Positions 34,873 through 48,500 of a stretch of DNA of 64,000 nt are shown piece by piece; the first letter of the stretch is position 1, and each line of letters starts with the position of its first letter. This stretch comes from Nereocystis luetkeana (taxonomy: Eukaryota; Sar; Phaeophyceae; Laminariales; Laminariaceae): the NCBI GenBank assembly GCA_031213475.1, contig JARUPZ010000009.1:1885001-1949000 (forward strand), given 5' to 3'. The notes beneath the pieces are model-generated. The model saw only the letters and a program-made list of their open reading frames with translations, was not told the origin of the DNA and ran no database searches. Made by a program: the position numbers and the translations under genes.

Positions 34873-36530
34873 ATGCTGCGGTGCTGTTTGCAGCGCCGCG
34901 CTGATTCTCGTAGACAGGTCCCGACATTTTCCGGCCTCTGGAGGGCGGGCGTAGCGGTTCAGGCCCTTGCCCAGTCCGTGAAGCCCGAGCAAGCCGAGCG
35001 GGCTCCCGAGCAATACCAACATCACCACCACCATCACCACCACCACCACCAACAACAACAACTCCAATACGAACACCAACAGCACAAACGCCAACAGCAG
35101 TTTGAACACCGACAGCAAAACCGATGCCAACAACAACAACCACAACACCATCATCATCAACATCGCTACCAACATTTACAACAACACCAACACCAGCAAC
35201 ATCAACAGCAACAGAAGCAACAACAACAGGTTGCGCCCGAGGGTTCGGAGTTCCACAGCGCTAGCGAGGCGGTGTCGCACTCTGTCGATGCTGCTGCGAC
35301 GGAGGTTGCTTCTGTAACCGACTGTATCGGTGACTCGCGGCATTGGAAGAAGATGAGAGCTCCCGGGGAACAGGGGAGCGAAGAGGCTTGCGGTGGGAGT
35401 GGGAGCGGTGGTTATTGCGATGGTGGTAGTGTGGACGTTGTTGGTGGTGTTGGTGTTGGTGTTGGTCGTGGTGGTGGTGGTGGTGATGATTGTGGTGGTG
35501 GTGGTGGTGATGATTGTGGTGGTGGTGGTGGAGGCAGTAGTGGCTGTGATGGTGGTGGTGGTCGTGATGTTGGTGGTGATGGCGGTGGTGGTGACGGTTG
35601 TGGTGGTGATGGCGATTGTGATGGTGGGGTCGCTGGTGTTTGTGAAGACGGTGACGGTGTTGGTGTTGGTGGCGGTGGAGGGGGGCGTGTCTCTGGAAGC
35701 CGAGAATTTTGGTCGGTGATTGCGGCGGACGGCGGCTTAGATAACGACAGCTTCGACAGCGACAGCGGCGACCGCAGCGGCGACGGGTGTGACAATGTCG
35801 ATGTCATCGATAACATCGATAGCACCACTAGGGCCGACACTATCGATATTGTCGACAGCATCGATAACATCGATAGCATCACTAGGGCCGATATCATCGA
35901 TAACTTCGAGGGGATGGAGGAAGAAGCGATGGAGGCGGCGACACCAGGAGGAGACGATTGTGAATCATCCCCTGATGTGACCGAATCGGAAAAAGCGAGT
36001 TTGGTGGTGGAAACCCGTGATATTGTTTCTGGTGGGGATGGGATCAGGCGGGGGCAGAAAGCGGTGGAGGCGGCGCCGACACCGAGGGTAGTCACTTGCG
36101 AACCATCCCCTCCGATCGCAGTGGCGGCAGAAGCATGTTCGGAGCTGGAAACCCTTGGCGAGACAAATTCTAAGGGGGATGGGGTCAGGGGGAGGGGAGC
36201 AGCGGTAGAAACGGCGAGACCAGGAGGGGACGTTTGCCAATCATCCCCTGGGGTGGCGGTGGCGGCAGAAGCGGGATTGGGGCTAGAAACCCTCGATGAG
36301 GCATTCTTTTACGGGGTTGGGGCGAGACGGGAGGAAGAATCGCTGGGGGGCGAGGCGTGGGGGCCGGGCTGCTCGGTGGGGGTCACCAAAAACGCCGGCG
36401 TGGAAAACCATGATACTAAGGCGTGTTTTGAGGGACGAGGGCGGGGAGGAGGCGAGCCGGGGTGGTCCTACGACTACCGAAGGAGCACGGAGGATAATTA
36501 CGGCGTGGAGCACGAGGGATGGGCCGAGCG
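34873..36530 (+). CDS. Zeta-type gene, exon 1 (His/Gln- and Gly-rich N-terminal region)
   Basis: ATG 34873 opens MLRCCLQRRADSRRQVP. TTTGCAG at 34887-34893 is also a plausible acceptor, in phase 0, so this may be an internal exon. After about 50 residues come a poly-His/Gln tract, a Gly/Asp/Cys tract and an Ile/Asp-rich repeat (DNIDS, TRADIIDN). Three loose copies of an AxPGGDxCxSSP...ETR/L unit follow. The donor is GCG|GTGAGC at 36531, phase 2. Confidence 0.65.
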
Positions 36531-39500
36531 GTGAGCGAGCAAGCGGTTTAGTTTTTGTGCGCCGCATTTTTTTTTGGGGGGGGGAGGGGGCGAGGAGGGG
36601 GCAGCGGGGGGTGTACTCATTATTATGCATGGCCGTAGTCGTATGGCTGTAGACCCTCGCATCCCTACAATACTGGGACGGAGCACTTCGGGTTTTCACC
36701 GACCAGGCAGACATGGCTTGCACCAAGCGCGAAGCGCCGTGAGGTGTTTGGCGAGTCGCATGAACTTTTTGTTTTTCTTCTTCACTCTCTTTCCCTTTTC
36801 GCGCGAGAGGCAGTGTCAGCACGCCTCGCCGCCTTTTTGAAACCGTCATCCGGTGGATTTTGGGAGTGGCGCGAAAGCGACGGTCTCGAGAGCGTTCCGG
36901 TTCTGGTTTCGATTCGGGGCCGGCTGAGCATCGGTTCAACGACCTTTCGCGAGTGCACATTGCATGATCACGAGACGTTCCATCCACCATAACGGTACAG
37001 CGAGATAGATACCCCACAAACCATTTATTGCCGCCTGTGCGTGGCATGAGCGCGCGATACCCGTGGCATGGTCGGTGTATGGTCGCTGAATAGGCATTGT
37101 AGGAGCGTTTTCTGGCGCAAGTTTGTTGCATGAGCGTTGCATGCGTCTCATGCCCATTAATAGTATACGAACACGAGACAATTGTATGTAGGCTCTGCAT
37201 GGATTTTACTTGCTGGTTGCATCGACACGATGTCTTTACATGACCGTGGTGCGAGGTATGATCGTTTCGTTAACTCAAGATGAAAAAAAAGAGTTGAATA
37301 TGCAAAAAAACACACTCGGACTCGGAAACAACCTGTCGCGTAGCTACCGTAACAACCGTTTCGAAACAAACGATTCGGAGTACACATATATACAAACCAC
37401 GTCGAACTAAACCAAGCTTATACCGAACCGCATCACACCAGGCACCACCTCCACCCCCGAACCCAACCCAACCCAACTTATCCCGACCCAATTCGAACCG
37501 ATCAACAACCGAACCTATGAAATCGAATCCAGCTTGTTGGAATAGAGCAAACCCAGCCCAACCCGCTACACCCAACCAAACCCCAACCAAGCAACCCAGC
37601 CTAGCCCAACCCAACCCAACACAACACAGCACAACCCGACCCGACCCAACCCAACCCAACCCAACCCACCCCAACCCACCCCAACCCAACCCAACCCAAC
37701 TCAACCCAACCCACCCCAACCCAACCCAACCCAACCCAACCCAACCCAACCCAACCCAACCCAACCCAACCCAACCCAACCCAACCCACCCCAACCCGAC
37801 CCAACCCAACCCAACCCAACACAACACAGCACAACCCGACCCAACCCAACCCAACCCACCCCAACCCAACACAACCCAACACAACACAACCCAACCCAAC
37901 CCAACCCAACCCAACCCAACCCAACCCAACCCAACCCAACCCAACCCAACCCAACCCAACCCAACCCAACCCAACCCAACCCAACCCAACCCAACCCAAC
38001 CCAACCCGACCCAACCCAACCCAACCCAACCCAATGCAGCCCAACCCAACCCAACCCAACCCAACCGAACTGAGCCGAGCCGATCTGAACAAAATCTATT
38101 TCCCCCGTTGACCCCAGGTTTCGCGAGGCTCGCTCCTTGTTGGACTACAGGTATCACTCCAACTATGCGCTGGCGCGGCAGGAGGTAAGGGGGAGGAGGC
38201 GTTGCACGTTTAGAAGGCGTTGCTCGTTACAGAGGCGTTGTCCAAGGCGTTTCACGTTTAAAACGCGTTGCACGCTTCAGAGGCGTTGTCCGTTTAGAAG
38301 GCGTTGTCCGTTGAAAGGGCGTTATCCGTTATGGAGGCATTATCCGTTTATAGGCGTTCCTCGTTTAGATGGCATTACATGTTAAAAATGGCGTACGCGT
38401 TTGAAAGACACTGCGCTTTGCACGTTTTTGAGAAAAATGTTGAACATAACAAGGAGGTCTGTGAGGAGTAGGGAGGGCGATGCGATATTTAAGAACGCTA
38501 CCACCGTGCCCATATAGGTCCCTTCTAAAAGAGCTTCGAGGCAGTTTCAAACAAAATCGTTTCAAAAAATTTTCCAACCAGTTGTATACTGTCGACGTTG
38601 TGTGCCTCCGGGGTCTGAGTGGTATTTGTTGAGGTATCTAGAGATGCCGTGATTCTGTGGGTGGTGTTTTCGAAACCGTTTCAGTGTCGTTTTCTTGAAG
38701 ACGTTTTCAGTCGGAGTCGTCTCTAACCGATTCGAAACCGTCTCGAAGCTAACTTCAATCGTTTCAATCCTTTCTTTTTTTCGTGTGTGTGTTTCGGTCA
38801 ACGTGGTCTGTCGGGAAAACAACCGATCAGGTGCAGGACGACATTATTCAGGGGGCTCTGCGTGCTGATGCCCCGGGATCTCTAGAGAGGCCGTGGGTGG
38901 TGTTTACAGCTGGCGCGATGGTGGGTGGTGGGATCGATCAATCAGACATTTCGTGTACTTTCAGGATAAGAATTTTGAGTTTCATACGAAGTGCCAGATA
39001 TCAGGGTTGTCAACGGTGCACAACTCCTGGACAAGTGATCGATTCCCACTCGATGATCTAGATGTTTCAGGATAGATAGATATATAGATAACTCCCTGAT
39101 CTGTACGATCTACAGCTCGTGTTGCCGGGGGCCGTGTACTCTGCATGATCTATACACCCCATGTACGGAGTGTTTACCCGGCATGAAGCCATATGAAACC
39201 AGCAGTACGCGCGAGATCGAAGTATCATCCACACAGCTACGCGTAGCAAAGACGAGTTTCGACGAAATGCTCGATCTCACATCTGTTTCTTTTTCTTTCA
39301 ACATTTTATTTGTGCATGTGGGATGTTTCCTGGGTTGGATCTGTACCGCTGCTGTGCAGAACCCGCGCAGGATCTCATCACGTCAGTGGTACGGTAGATA
39401 CGAGTCACCTCACGGTAGGGGCTGCACATTTTGGGTCAAAGATATCTGACCCGACTGAGTTCCTTCAGCGAGGGACCAGCAGTTGGGATGGACTATTTAC

Positions 39501-42500
39501 TCGTATATTCGTTTTAGGTCTAGCGCATAGAAGCGCCGGTCGGGTGACGCGAACGGTTTTCTTTCAAGCACTGTATCGGGTGAGATGTTGAGCTCCTGTT
39601 ATGAGGGGCTCAGGAACTTCTGGTGCACCCCTGCCGTGGGATGGCTCATAGGCTCTTCCACAAGTCGATCGTGATCTGTACACGAGGCGTGCAATACCTA
39701 TTATTCGAGGTGCACGCAGCGTCACGGGCAGAGAGCACAGACGAACTCGAACAGATTTTCGTTTCGACATCAAGAAGGGAGCCGGGGCTTTTGAGTCGTT
39801 AGTTCATGACGAGGATGCTTCCCTGCGTCCGATTGGTTTTATTGTCTACTACGGGGGGTCATAGGTAATAAGACCAAATATTGTTGGTAAAAATGGTTAA
39901 ATGTATACCATGGTAGGTTTTTATGTATACCGTAGGTCCTATTAACCAGGGTTTTTCGCGGGTCAGGTCAAACCTCACGGGTCGGGTCGGGTCGGGTCAG
40001 CTGACCCGACCCGACCCGCGAAATTTTGGAGGTATGTTGACTTGACCCGACCCGACCCGCGAGATTTTGAAAGCCTCTTGATCCGACCCGACCCGACCCG
40101 TGAGATTTGAAAATCTCTTGACCCGACCAGACCCGACCCGCGAGATTTCAAAACCTCCTGACCCGACCCGACCCGACCCGCCACCTTCCGACTGACCCGT
40201 GAGACACGGGTTTCATGCGGGTCGGGTCACCTTGACCCGCGAGACCATTTCGCTTGACCCGAAAGCTCGACCCGCGGATCTGGCCCGTGGGTCGGCACTT
40301 CAAAAACAATTTAATGTTCATTTTAGTGCCCCGAAGCGATATATGACCTGGCTGTAGTGGGTATAGATGGATGCGGGCATGCGTATATGAATTTGGCGGT
40401 GTTTTGATGTCTGAATATGATGCCAAAGGAGTATTATTGGATATTGGTACGAGAGAAGCGTTTGGGTAAGAGAGCGGGAAGTGATTCAATTGTCGGATCC
40501 GCGAGCCGAATGCGCGGGTCCGACCCGCGGGTCAGCAAAAAACAACTCGCGGGTCATGCTAGCCCGACCCGCGAGTGACCCGCTCCTCGCGGGTCATGAC
40601 CTGACCCGACCCGTGAGCTTTTCATCACCTCTTGACCCGACCCGACCCCACCCGTGAGATTTGAAAAAATCTCGACCCGACCTGACCCGACCCGCGAGAT
40701 TTGAAATTTTCTTGACCCGACCCGACCCGACCCGTGAGAGTTTCAACACTTCCTGACCCGACCCGGCCCGACCCGTGACATTTTAAACATCAAGGGACCC
40801 GACCCGCGGGTCGGGTCATGACCCCCGTAATAGAAGTAAAAACTTACAACTTTTTTTGTGGTGACGCGAAAATCACCGGTAACGGTAAAATAATTCGCGT
40901 TCATTTTCTCTATTACGGGGGGAAGACATTAAATAGGACCTACGGTACACACAAAGACCTTCATATTACGCTATTTTTCCTAACAATATTTGGTCCTATT
41001 TACTATGGTCCCCCGAAATAGCAGAAAATGATGAAATCACAGCAAAACCGTACCGGTAGGTGCGAAGTACCGCTCAGTTCGGACTTTTTCATGGCCATTT
41101 TGTTTGGGTATTCGTATTATACCAGTATTACCACTACTGTATTCATATTGCGGGGGGCTATATTAAATAGGACCTGCGGTTCACACAAAAACCTATATAT
41201 TTTCGCTAGTTTTACTAACAATACTAGGTCCTATTTACTATGTCCCCCCGTATTAGTATAACCCCAGAAGGGCCTTACTGTTTGGGACAGAGTGTTTTGT
41301 TTTTTTACCTGGTAGTTCCACCGACATTTTTTCCTCCTCATTTTTTTATTTTATTTTTTATTTCGTTGTTTTTGGCCGAAAATGTCGAAGCGTTTTTTTT
41401 CTTTTCTTTCTTTCCCAAATGTTTTTGGCTCACGGCCCTACTGCTGCGGCACATGTCATGGAGCGCATGACGTGACGAGTAGCTATATATATATATAGAA
41501 AATGTGTTGTTGCTTTCGTATTAATAGCATTGTTAGGGTATAGTCCCGTCTCGCTTCTGACAATCTAGCCGGTACGCATATCGAGACATGTGGGAACCGC
41601 AATGGATAGCCTACGAGTTGCCCTCTGTCTAAATAGCACTTCGTCTTGCGTCCTGCTTCTCTTCTTTGCACAGAAGTCGAGAGACAAGTCAAGCAAGGCA
41701 AACGTGAGCTGTCAAGGGAGTAGGGCCGAGTGTTCCACACTAAAACCTAGTAGTTTGGTGTCAGTCAAGGCATGTCAGGGCAACGTTGCTGTCTGTCAAG
41801 GGGCGAAAGCGCTGTCTCCTTGGAACCGTTGCTTCTGTACCCTAGCTATACCCTTGGACGGAGCGGGAGCGACGACAATGGACATGTACTATTTCGGGGG
41901 GCCATAGCTAATAGGACCAAATATTGTTAGTAAAAATGGTTTAATATATACTCCGTACCTGGTAGGTTTTTATGTATACCATAGGTCCTATTAACTATGA
42001 TCCCCCGCAATAATACTACCACTCGTTGTCGCGAAAATTAATATCTATTTCGATCGAATGCTAATGTACAAAATGGGCTTATATTTTGGGGGAGGGTGGT
42101 ATTATACCTATGCCAATGGAAACGCGAAGTTGAAAAGTTTTTTTCCAAATATATGGCTTTAAAAAAACAGCCGAAAAATTTCTCGTACCGCCGCTGTGGG
42201 AAAAAAAGAGAAAAATGTTTTTTTTTTTCTTTTTTTTCCCCCAACGGCTGCAGGCGGCGCAATTTGTGTTTTTCTGGTCGCAAATTGTCAGCACGGTGAT
42301 CGAAACCAGCTCGTGCGACGATCGACGCTCGATCTCGACATAGACTCAGCCCACGGCCAACCCACTCGGTATCTGGCAAGCCCAACGAGTATAGATGACA
42401 GCCTCGAAGATATCAGGCGGATCCATGGTCTAGGGGGCGAGAGCTTGCCGGCGGCGTCCTACGGTATCCTCCCAAACCTGAAAAAAAGTCTATTTTTTGC

Positions 42501-45500
42501 CATTCGAGACGGATGGAGAAGTTTTGTCTTCTGTTTTGTGCAAACCAGCGGCCAAATGTTTTTTTATCACACACCTGGTCAGCTCCCGCCACATGACACC
42601 GGCCATGGTGTGAAGACGGTGACCCTAGGGTGGGTCGGAGCCCCTAACGAGCGCACTCCGTTCAGAATTCAAGACGCCATCGTTGGTTTTGTTGATCGAT
42701 GTCTGTCGAGGACTCGGATCTCGCCGCTTCGAACCGAAGATCGGCCTGAGTTTTTCTCAAGCCGATGTTGGCCCAACATCGGCCCCAGATTTGCTTTTTT
42801 CGGGCTTTTCCAAAAGTTAGGAACTTTTTTTTTTTTTTTCAGGTGGCCCATAGGAAGCGTGTTCTGATTTTTTTTTGGTGGGTATCTTTGAAATTCAAAC
42901 TTTTTATTACAACTTCGCTGTACCATTGGCATAGGTCTTACATAGTGTTTTTTTTTTTTTTTTTTTTTCAATCCTCTGACGGATTGGTCAAAATAAGGCT
43001 TTTAAGCTCACCACACTTCCACGTTCATATTTCGTGTCGTGTGTCAATTTAACCCATAGCTCCCGTGGCAACATCAGCCCGAGTTGTTGCTACCACTGGC
43101 GCTTGTGCACGGTGACCCGACCTGATGGATAGCAATTAGTAACTGCCAGCACCGACATCCCCTCACCCGTAGGGTATGATGACACCTTCACACACGCCTC
43201 CAATTTGTAGATCGTACCAAAAGCCGGTATCACAGTTAGTGATACCCATAAATCGCAAAATCGCACATGTTCATGGAAACTGCTGACAACTGACGGGTTT
43301 TTCTTCCCCCGGAATGCCTGTGGTAACTATGAAAACTGCTGACAACTGACGGATTTTTTCCTTCCCCCCGGGATGCCTGTGGTAACTATATGGTCGGTGT
43401 CGGATGTGGTACTTTTTGTGCAGGCGAGGGGCGATTTTTTTTTTTTTGACTATGTACTACCCCTGTGGTTGTATATGCCGGTCGCCCCGGTGGTTCAAGT
43501 GGTTAACCTCGAATTCTACGTGTTTGAGTCCTGGGTTCGAGCCCCAGGTGGGTCGGACTTTGACTTTATTTGCAAAAATAATAATAAAAAAGGATTCAAT
43601 TGTTGAGAGCGCCTTGCAGCGTGGGTAGGCTCAATTCGATGCGAGTCGACGAGGAAAGAAAAGGCTGAAATCTTCTCGCGATAAAAATGAAGGCACGTAC
43701 CGTAGCGGGAAGGGGGGAGAAGAGCCTGCTATGTGACCCCGGATCTGAGTTACGAGTGGGAAGGAGAGAGAGAAGAAGATGTGCGAAGATAATGAATGGG
43801 ATGAGATGAAAAATATATATATATATATAAGAACCGCTTGGTACTAACAAATAATGTCGAAACAGTTCCTATATTTCCGCCCAACGTGCTCGTAAAAGAA
43901 AACATTACTAGAAATCGGGAACCGCTATGATAATAATCTGCAGTTTGTTGTTGTAGAGATAATTAGGCGTGTTATGGTTCATATTCTTCTTTGGCTGGGA
44001 ACGTATGAGTAGTACGTATTAATACAGTCAGTAGCTTGCTTCGACAGCAACAGCGGGCACTGTTCGGTTGATCGCGCTTGTGGGACTACCAAGTGGATAT
44101 ACCGCACGGACCGATGCTGGCAGACTGGAAGAACACGCGAACAGACGGCCCGTGGCTTGCACCTGGACAGCGGTCGCTCGCTGGGCCAGGTGTTCGTGAT
44201 TTCTATACTTCCGCCCAGAGTGCTAGTAAATAGTAATATTACGGGGGGGGTTGCATACTAGCACACAGTAATCATGACCCCAAGATGGGCAAAAAAAAGC
44301 ATGCGCCAGTCTGACCTTACATGTGTATGAGGTACATTTCGACATTTTGTCACCATCTAAACGTTCCTTGAAGTTACGATCAGACTGGCGTCTTTCTAAT
44401 TTTTTTTACACACCATATTTCCAAACTTAGGGCTCTCCACGGGTCATGACCCGACCAGCGGGTCGGTTCGGAAAGTCTTCAAAATATCACGGGTCGGGTA
44501 GGGTCGGGTCGGGCCAGGAGGTTTTCGAAGTCTCACGGGTTGGCTGGGCCGGGTCACCCTGACCCGACCCGAGCCGACCCGAGCCGAGCCGACCCAACCC
44601 GACCCGACCCGACCCGACCCGACCCGACCCGACCCGACCCGACCCGATCCGACCCGACCCGACCCGACCCGACCCGACCCGACCCGACCCGACTCGACCC
44701 GACCCGACCCGACCCGACCCGACCCGACCCGACCCGACCCGACCCGACCCGACCCGACCCGACCCGACCCGACCCGACCCGACCTGACCCGACCCGACCC
44801 AACCCGACCCGACCCGACCCGACCCGACCCGAGCCGACCCAACCCGACCCGATCCAATCCAATCCAGTCCAATCCAATCCAACTCGACCCGACCCGACCC
44901 GACCCGCGAGAGTTTTGACCTGACCCGTGTACGGCCCTACATACTTGGTTCCAACTACCTACTGTAGGTTTCCCCGTACTGTATGTAGTATTACGGGAGA
45001 CCATAGTAAATAGGACCAGATATTGTTAGTAAAGATAGGGAGATATAAAGGTTTTTGTGTGCACCGTAGGTCCTATTTACTATGGTCCCCTGTAGTAGTG
45101 TTGGAGTCAAGTCAGCGGCTGATGTCATGTTTATTTTGACGCGTGCCCGGGGTAGCGGTGAGGGTTGCCTACCACTTGTTCGAGAACGCGGGTGACACAC
45201 TCTGCTGTGTACGAGACGACCATAACGAACCCTAACCCCAAGCCAATCAGAGCAACCCTAGTCCCGACCCTGAGCCAATCAGACCAAACCTCGAATACGT
45301 GGTGAGCTCTGCCGGCAGCGGCATATAGCGCCTACATTTTCGTGAGGCTTTTCACTTGATTACAGTGTAGGACCTCCATGATTCACCTAGGTCACTTGGT
45401 TATAGTGTATGACCTCTACGCTTCACCTATATCACTTGATTATAGTGCAGGACCTCTACGCTTCACCTGTGACACTTGATTATAGTGCAGGACCTCTATG

Positions 45501-48500
45501 CTTCACCCCTATCACTTGATTGTAGTGTAAGAACTCCATGCTCCACCTTAAAACTCATTTTGATAAAGGCGAAGAAATGCGAAATCCGATAAACTGCCCG
45601 AAAGCCATTTATTATGAGGACGCCAAGAATAGTATTACGGGGGGCCATAGTTAATAGGACCAAATATTGTTAGTAAAAATGGTCAAATATATAGGTTTTT
45701 ATGTATGCCATAGGTCCTATTAACTATGGTCCCCCGTAATAATGTAGTACGAAGAACCCTCCCCAAGCCTACGGCATTTTAACAGTTTCCCCCCGAGTCG
45801 TGGGTGCAATTGTAGCTCTAAAATACCTGTTTCTTAAGCCCCCCCCCCTCAAATGTTGAAGACGTCTCTATTACGATTATTCATAGGAACAGTGCTCTGT
45901 CCCGAGAGGGATGCGTGGTCAATTGTCAGTATGTCCAAGGTAACCAGGCCCCCTCCCCCTCCCCCCTCCACATTTCTTCACTCCGCCCTTCCCGTCTCCC
46001 TAGGGCGCGGGCAAGAGCCACGTGATGGGGCTGCTGAGCGAGCGAGGGATTTTCCCGATGGATGCTTTCGTGCGAGTCGACCCCGACCGCCTCCGCAGGG
46101 AGCTGCCGGAGATGCAGGCGTATGTGCGGAGGGATCCGGAGACGGCTGGTTCGCTCACCCACAAGGAGGTGCGATGGACCAAACCTTCGGGTGCTGACGA
46201 ATCTCTGAGGGACTGTGAACCGTCCATTTGGCGTGCCTTCGGCCAGTTCCCCCCCCCCAAATATTCTCCCTTCGTTTAGTAGGCTTCATTGATGGAACTC
46301 CAGTGACCTCTGCCAACGGAGTACCCCTCTCCCCTTCCCCTACTCCGACGGACCCCCTTCCCTCCCCCCTTCCATTTGGTCCGTCCGCCTCCGACAATGG
46401 AACGCCCCCCCCCCCCTCGCCATTCTCATTTCGTCCGATCGTCTCCATCAATGGAATCCCCACCCGCCTCCCCCCCTGTCGCCCGGCCACCTACATCAAC
46501 TCGACCTCCACCCCTGCCCCCCCATCCCTCCCCCCGCCTTCCTTACCCTCAACTTCGGCGGTATGGTCCGAGAACATCCCTCCGTCAATGGAACTACCCC
46601 CCCCCCCTCCCTCCCAACTATATTATGTATAGGTTGGGTTGGGTTGGCGTCTGTTGGGAACGCCAATGTAAATCATGCCGCTCACTACTTGAGCTACAGT
46701 AGGCAACCAGGGTAACGCTTTTTTTTGTTCGTTTGGCGGTCGGTCACAGCTGGTGGTTGAGTTAAATCATTCGCGCGAAGTGGAGAACCTTTACTCCGCA
46801 CATGGGGAATGATCGTATCACGTACCAGGTAGTGTTTATGGTAAGGCGCCCAAGAGGCAGTTACATAGTACTCCCATTGCTGTCTCTGGAAGTGGCTACA
46901 CCGGAAATTAAACCAAGTCATTGAAGCTGTCGTCCGTATGCAAGTCCGCGTCACAAGCGGTTCTTAGTGTTAATAGGATGCAGCTCACCCACCCTTCATG
47001 CGACTCGCCGGACACCTCACGGCTCTTCGCGCTTGGTGCAAGCAATGTCTTGCCTGATCGGCGAAAACCCGACATGCTCCGTCCCGGCATTGTAGGGATG
47101 CGAGGGTCTCTGATCATACGACTACGGTCATGCATGATATCGTGTACATCTCTCCTATCGAGTACCCCCCCCTCCCCCCTCCTCGAGATAGATGATGGCC
47201 ACAACCGGCGAAGCAGGAAGGGGATAAGATGAGCTAAGCGTTTTATTTAATGGTATATATAACAACCTAGGAGCGCTCGAAATGTTGGGAGGTGTCTCTA
47301 CCATTATTGGGAGCAGGAAAGGTACGGCCCGTCTCGAAAGGGATGCGTGGTCGATGGCCAAATACATGACTCAAGGCAAGTAACGAATGAGTATCCCGCC
47401 CCTCCCCCGCTCCCCCAGCGAGGGTCTATGGTCATACGACTACGGCCATGCATATTAATGAGTACCCCTGCCCCCCCCGCCCCACTCCCCCATCCCCCAT
47501 CTCCATACTAGGCGGGCCTGATGGCGGAAGTACTACAGACGACGGCGCTGTTGCAGCGAAGGAATATTTTGGTGGACGGGTCGATGAGGGACGGCGAGTG
47601 GTACAAGTACCACATGCGAGACCTGAGACAGCGTTTTCCCAGGCTGAGGGTAGCCATCATACACGTGAGTTCGCTCATCTTTTTTTTTTTTGTCGACCAG
47701 GCGCCCTTTCTTTTTTCCCTCTCAGCGAGCGGCATGTCCCTTTTCGTTGTTGTCTCTCTCTACCCACGAGACAGTTACCCCTGATGTGCCCAATAGGCAG
47801 TTACCCTTAGTTTTCCCACGAGGCAGTTACCCGTAATTTACCCAAGATACGGTTACCCTTAATGTGCCCAATAGGCAGTTACCCGCAGTTTTCCCTCGAG
47901 GCAGTTACCCGTAATTTACCCACGAGACAGTTACCCCTAATGTGCCCGATAGGCAGTTACCCGTAACTTTCCCTCGAGACAGTTACCCGTAATTTGCCTA
48001 CCCGGCAGTCACGTCTAATTTTCCCAGGAGGCAGTTACCCGTAATTTTCCCGCGAGGAAGTTACCCTTAATTTTCCCACGAGACAGTTACCCCTAGTTTT
48101 GCCCAAGAGGCAGTTAGAGGCGTTCCCCGATAGAGGTTCACCATAATATTTCTGAGGCTCCTCATTTGAGGAGCTCCATACCTCACCCGAAAACTGACTC
48201 CAGCTAAAATGTAATTGCTTTCCGATGAACAATCCCATGGCCCAAGTGTACGATAACGTAATTGGCCGATACAAGATTAGCATTCCGACAATTATGGGTT
48301 TAGGAGCCCCGTAATTCAGAAAAAAAGTAGAGGAAACGTGCTACCTCTATCGTAGAACGCGTCGTTACTCGTATTTTTCCTACGAGGCAGTTGCCCCTAG
48401 GTTGCCCAAGAGGCAGTTACTCGTACTTTTCCCACGAGGTACTGTAGTTACCCGTGAGGAGCGTTGAGTTCGCATAGGGGTGCGATCGTTTTTTCGGCGG

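Larger units (their letters stand above)
36531..38117 (+). other. Intron 1 of the zeta-type gene
   Basis: 1,587 bp, GTGAGC...CCCCAG. It contains an element E fragment in reverse orientation (36595-36770), unique sequence and a (CCCAA)n array directly upstream of the acceptor. Confidence 0.65.
38921..46003 (+). other. Intron 3 of the zeta-type gene (7.1 kb, transposon-rich)
   Basis: GTGGGT...CCCTAG. It contains six MITE-A copies, one interrupted by element F, a second short element F, a full SINE and a 40-bp minisatellite. The intron separates the two halves of the P-loop motif. 42.0-43.4 kb holds poly-T runs and no recognisable element. Confidence 0.7.
46169..47511 (+). other. Intron 4 of the zeta-type gene
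   Basis: 1,343 bp, GTGCGA...TACTAG. Holds a C-rich stretch of loose repeats around TCCATCAATGGAA (46290-46610), a full element E and a partial one at 47418-47490 next to the acceptor. Confidence 0.7.

Noticed and set aside
37270-38157. ORFs of GLGWV and PTQPN repeats
   Set aside because: Translations of the (CCCAA)n array, which lies in an intron.
42196-42870. Plus-strand ORF of 223 codons in intron 3 of the zeta-type gene
   Set aside because: Driven by poly-T runs (Phe tracts). No family resemblance.
43477-43550. Functional tRNA gene
   Set aside because: The B box is good but the sequence does not obviously fold as a complete cloverleaf, and it continues into a body shared with another dispersed copy, so it is a SINE head.
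44444-45004. ORFs of GRVGS and PTRPD repeats
   Set aside because: Translations of the (CCCGA)n part of element F copy 3.
47775-48115. CRISPR-like array
   Set aside because: Units are contiguous without distinct spacers, and the context is a eukaryotic intron.
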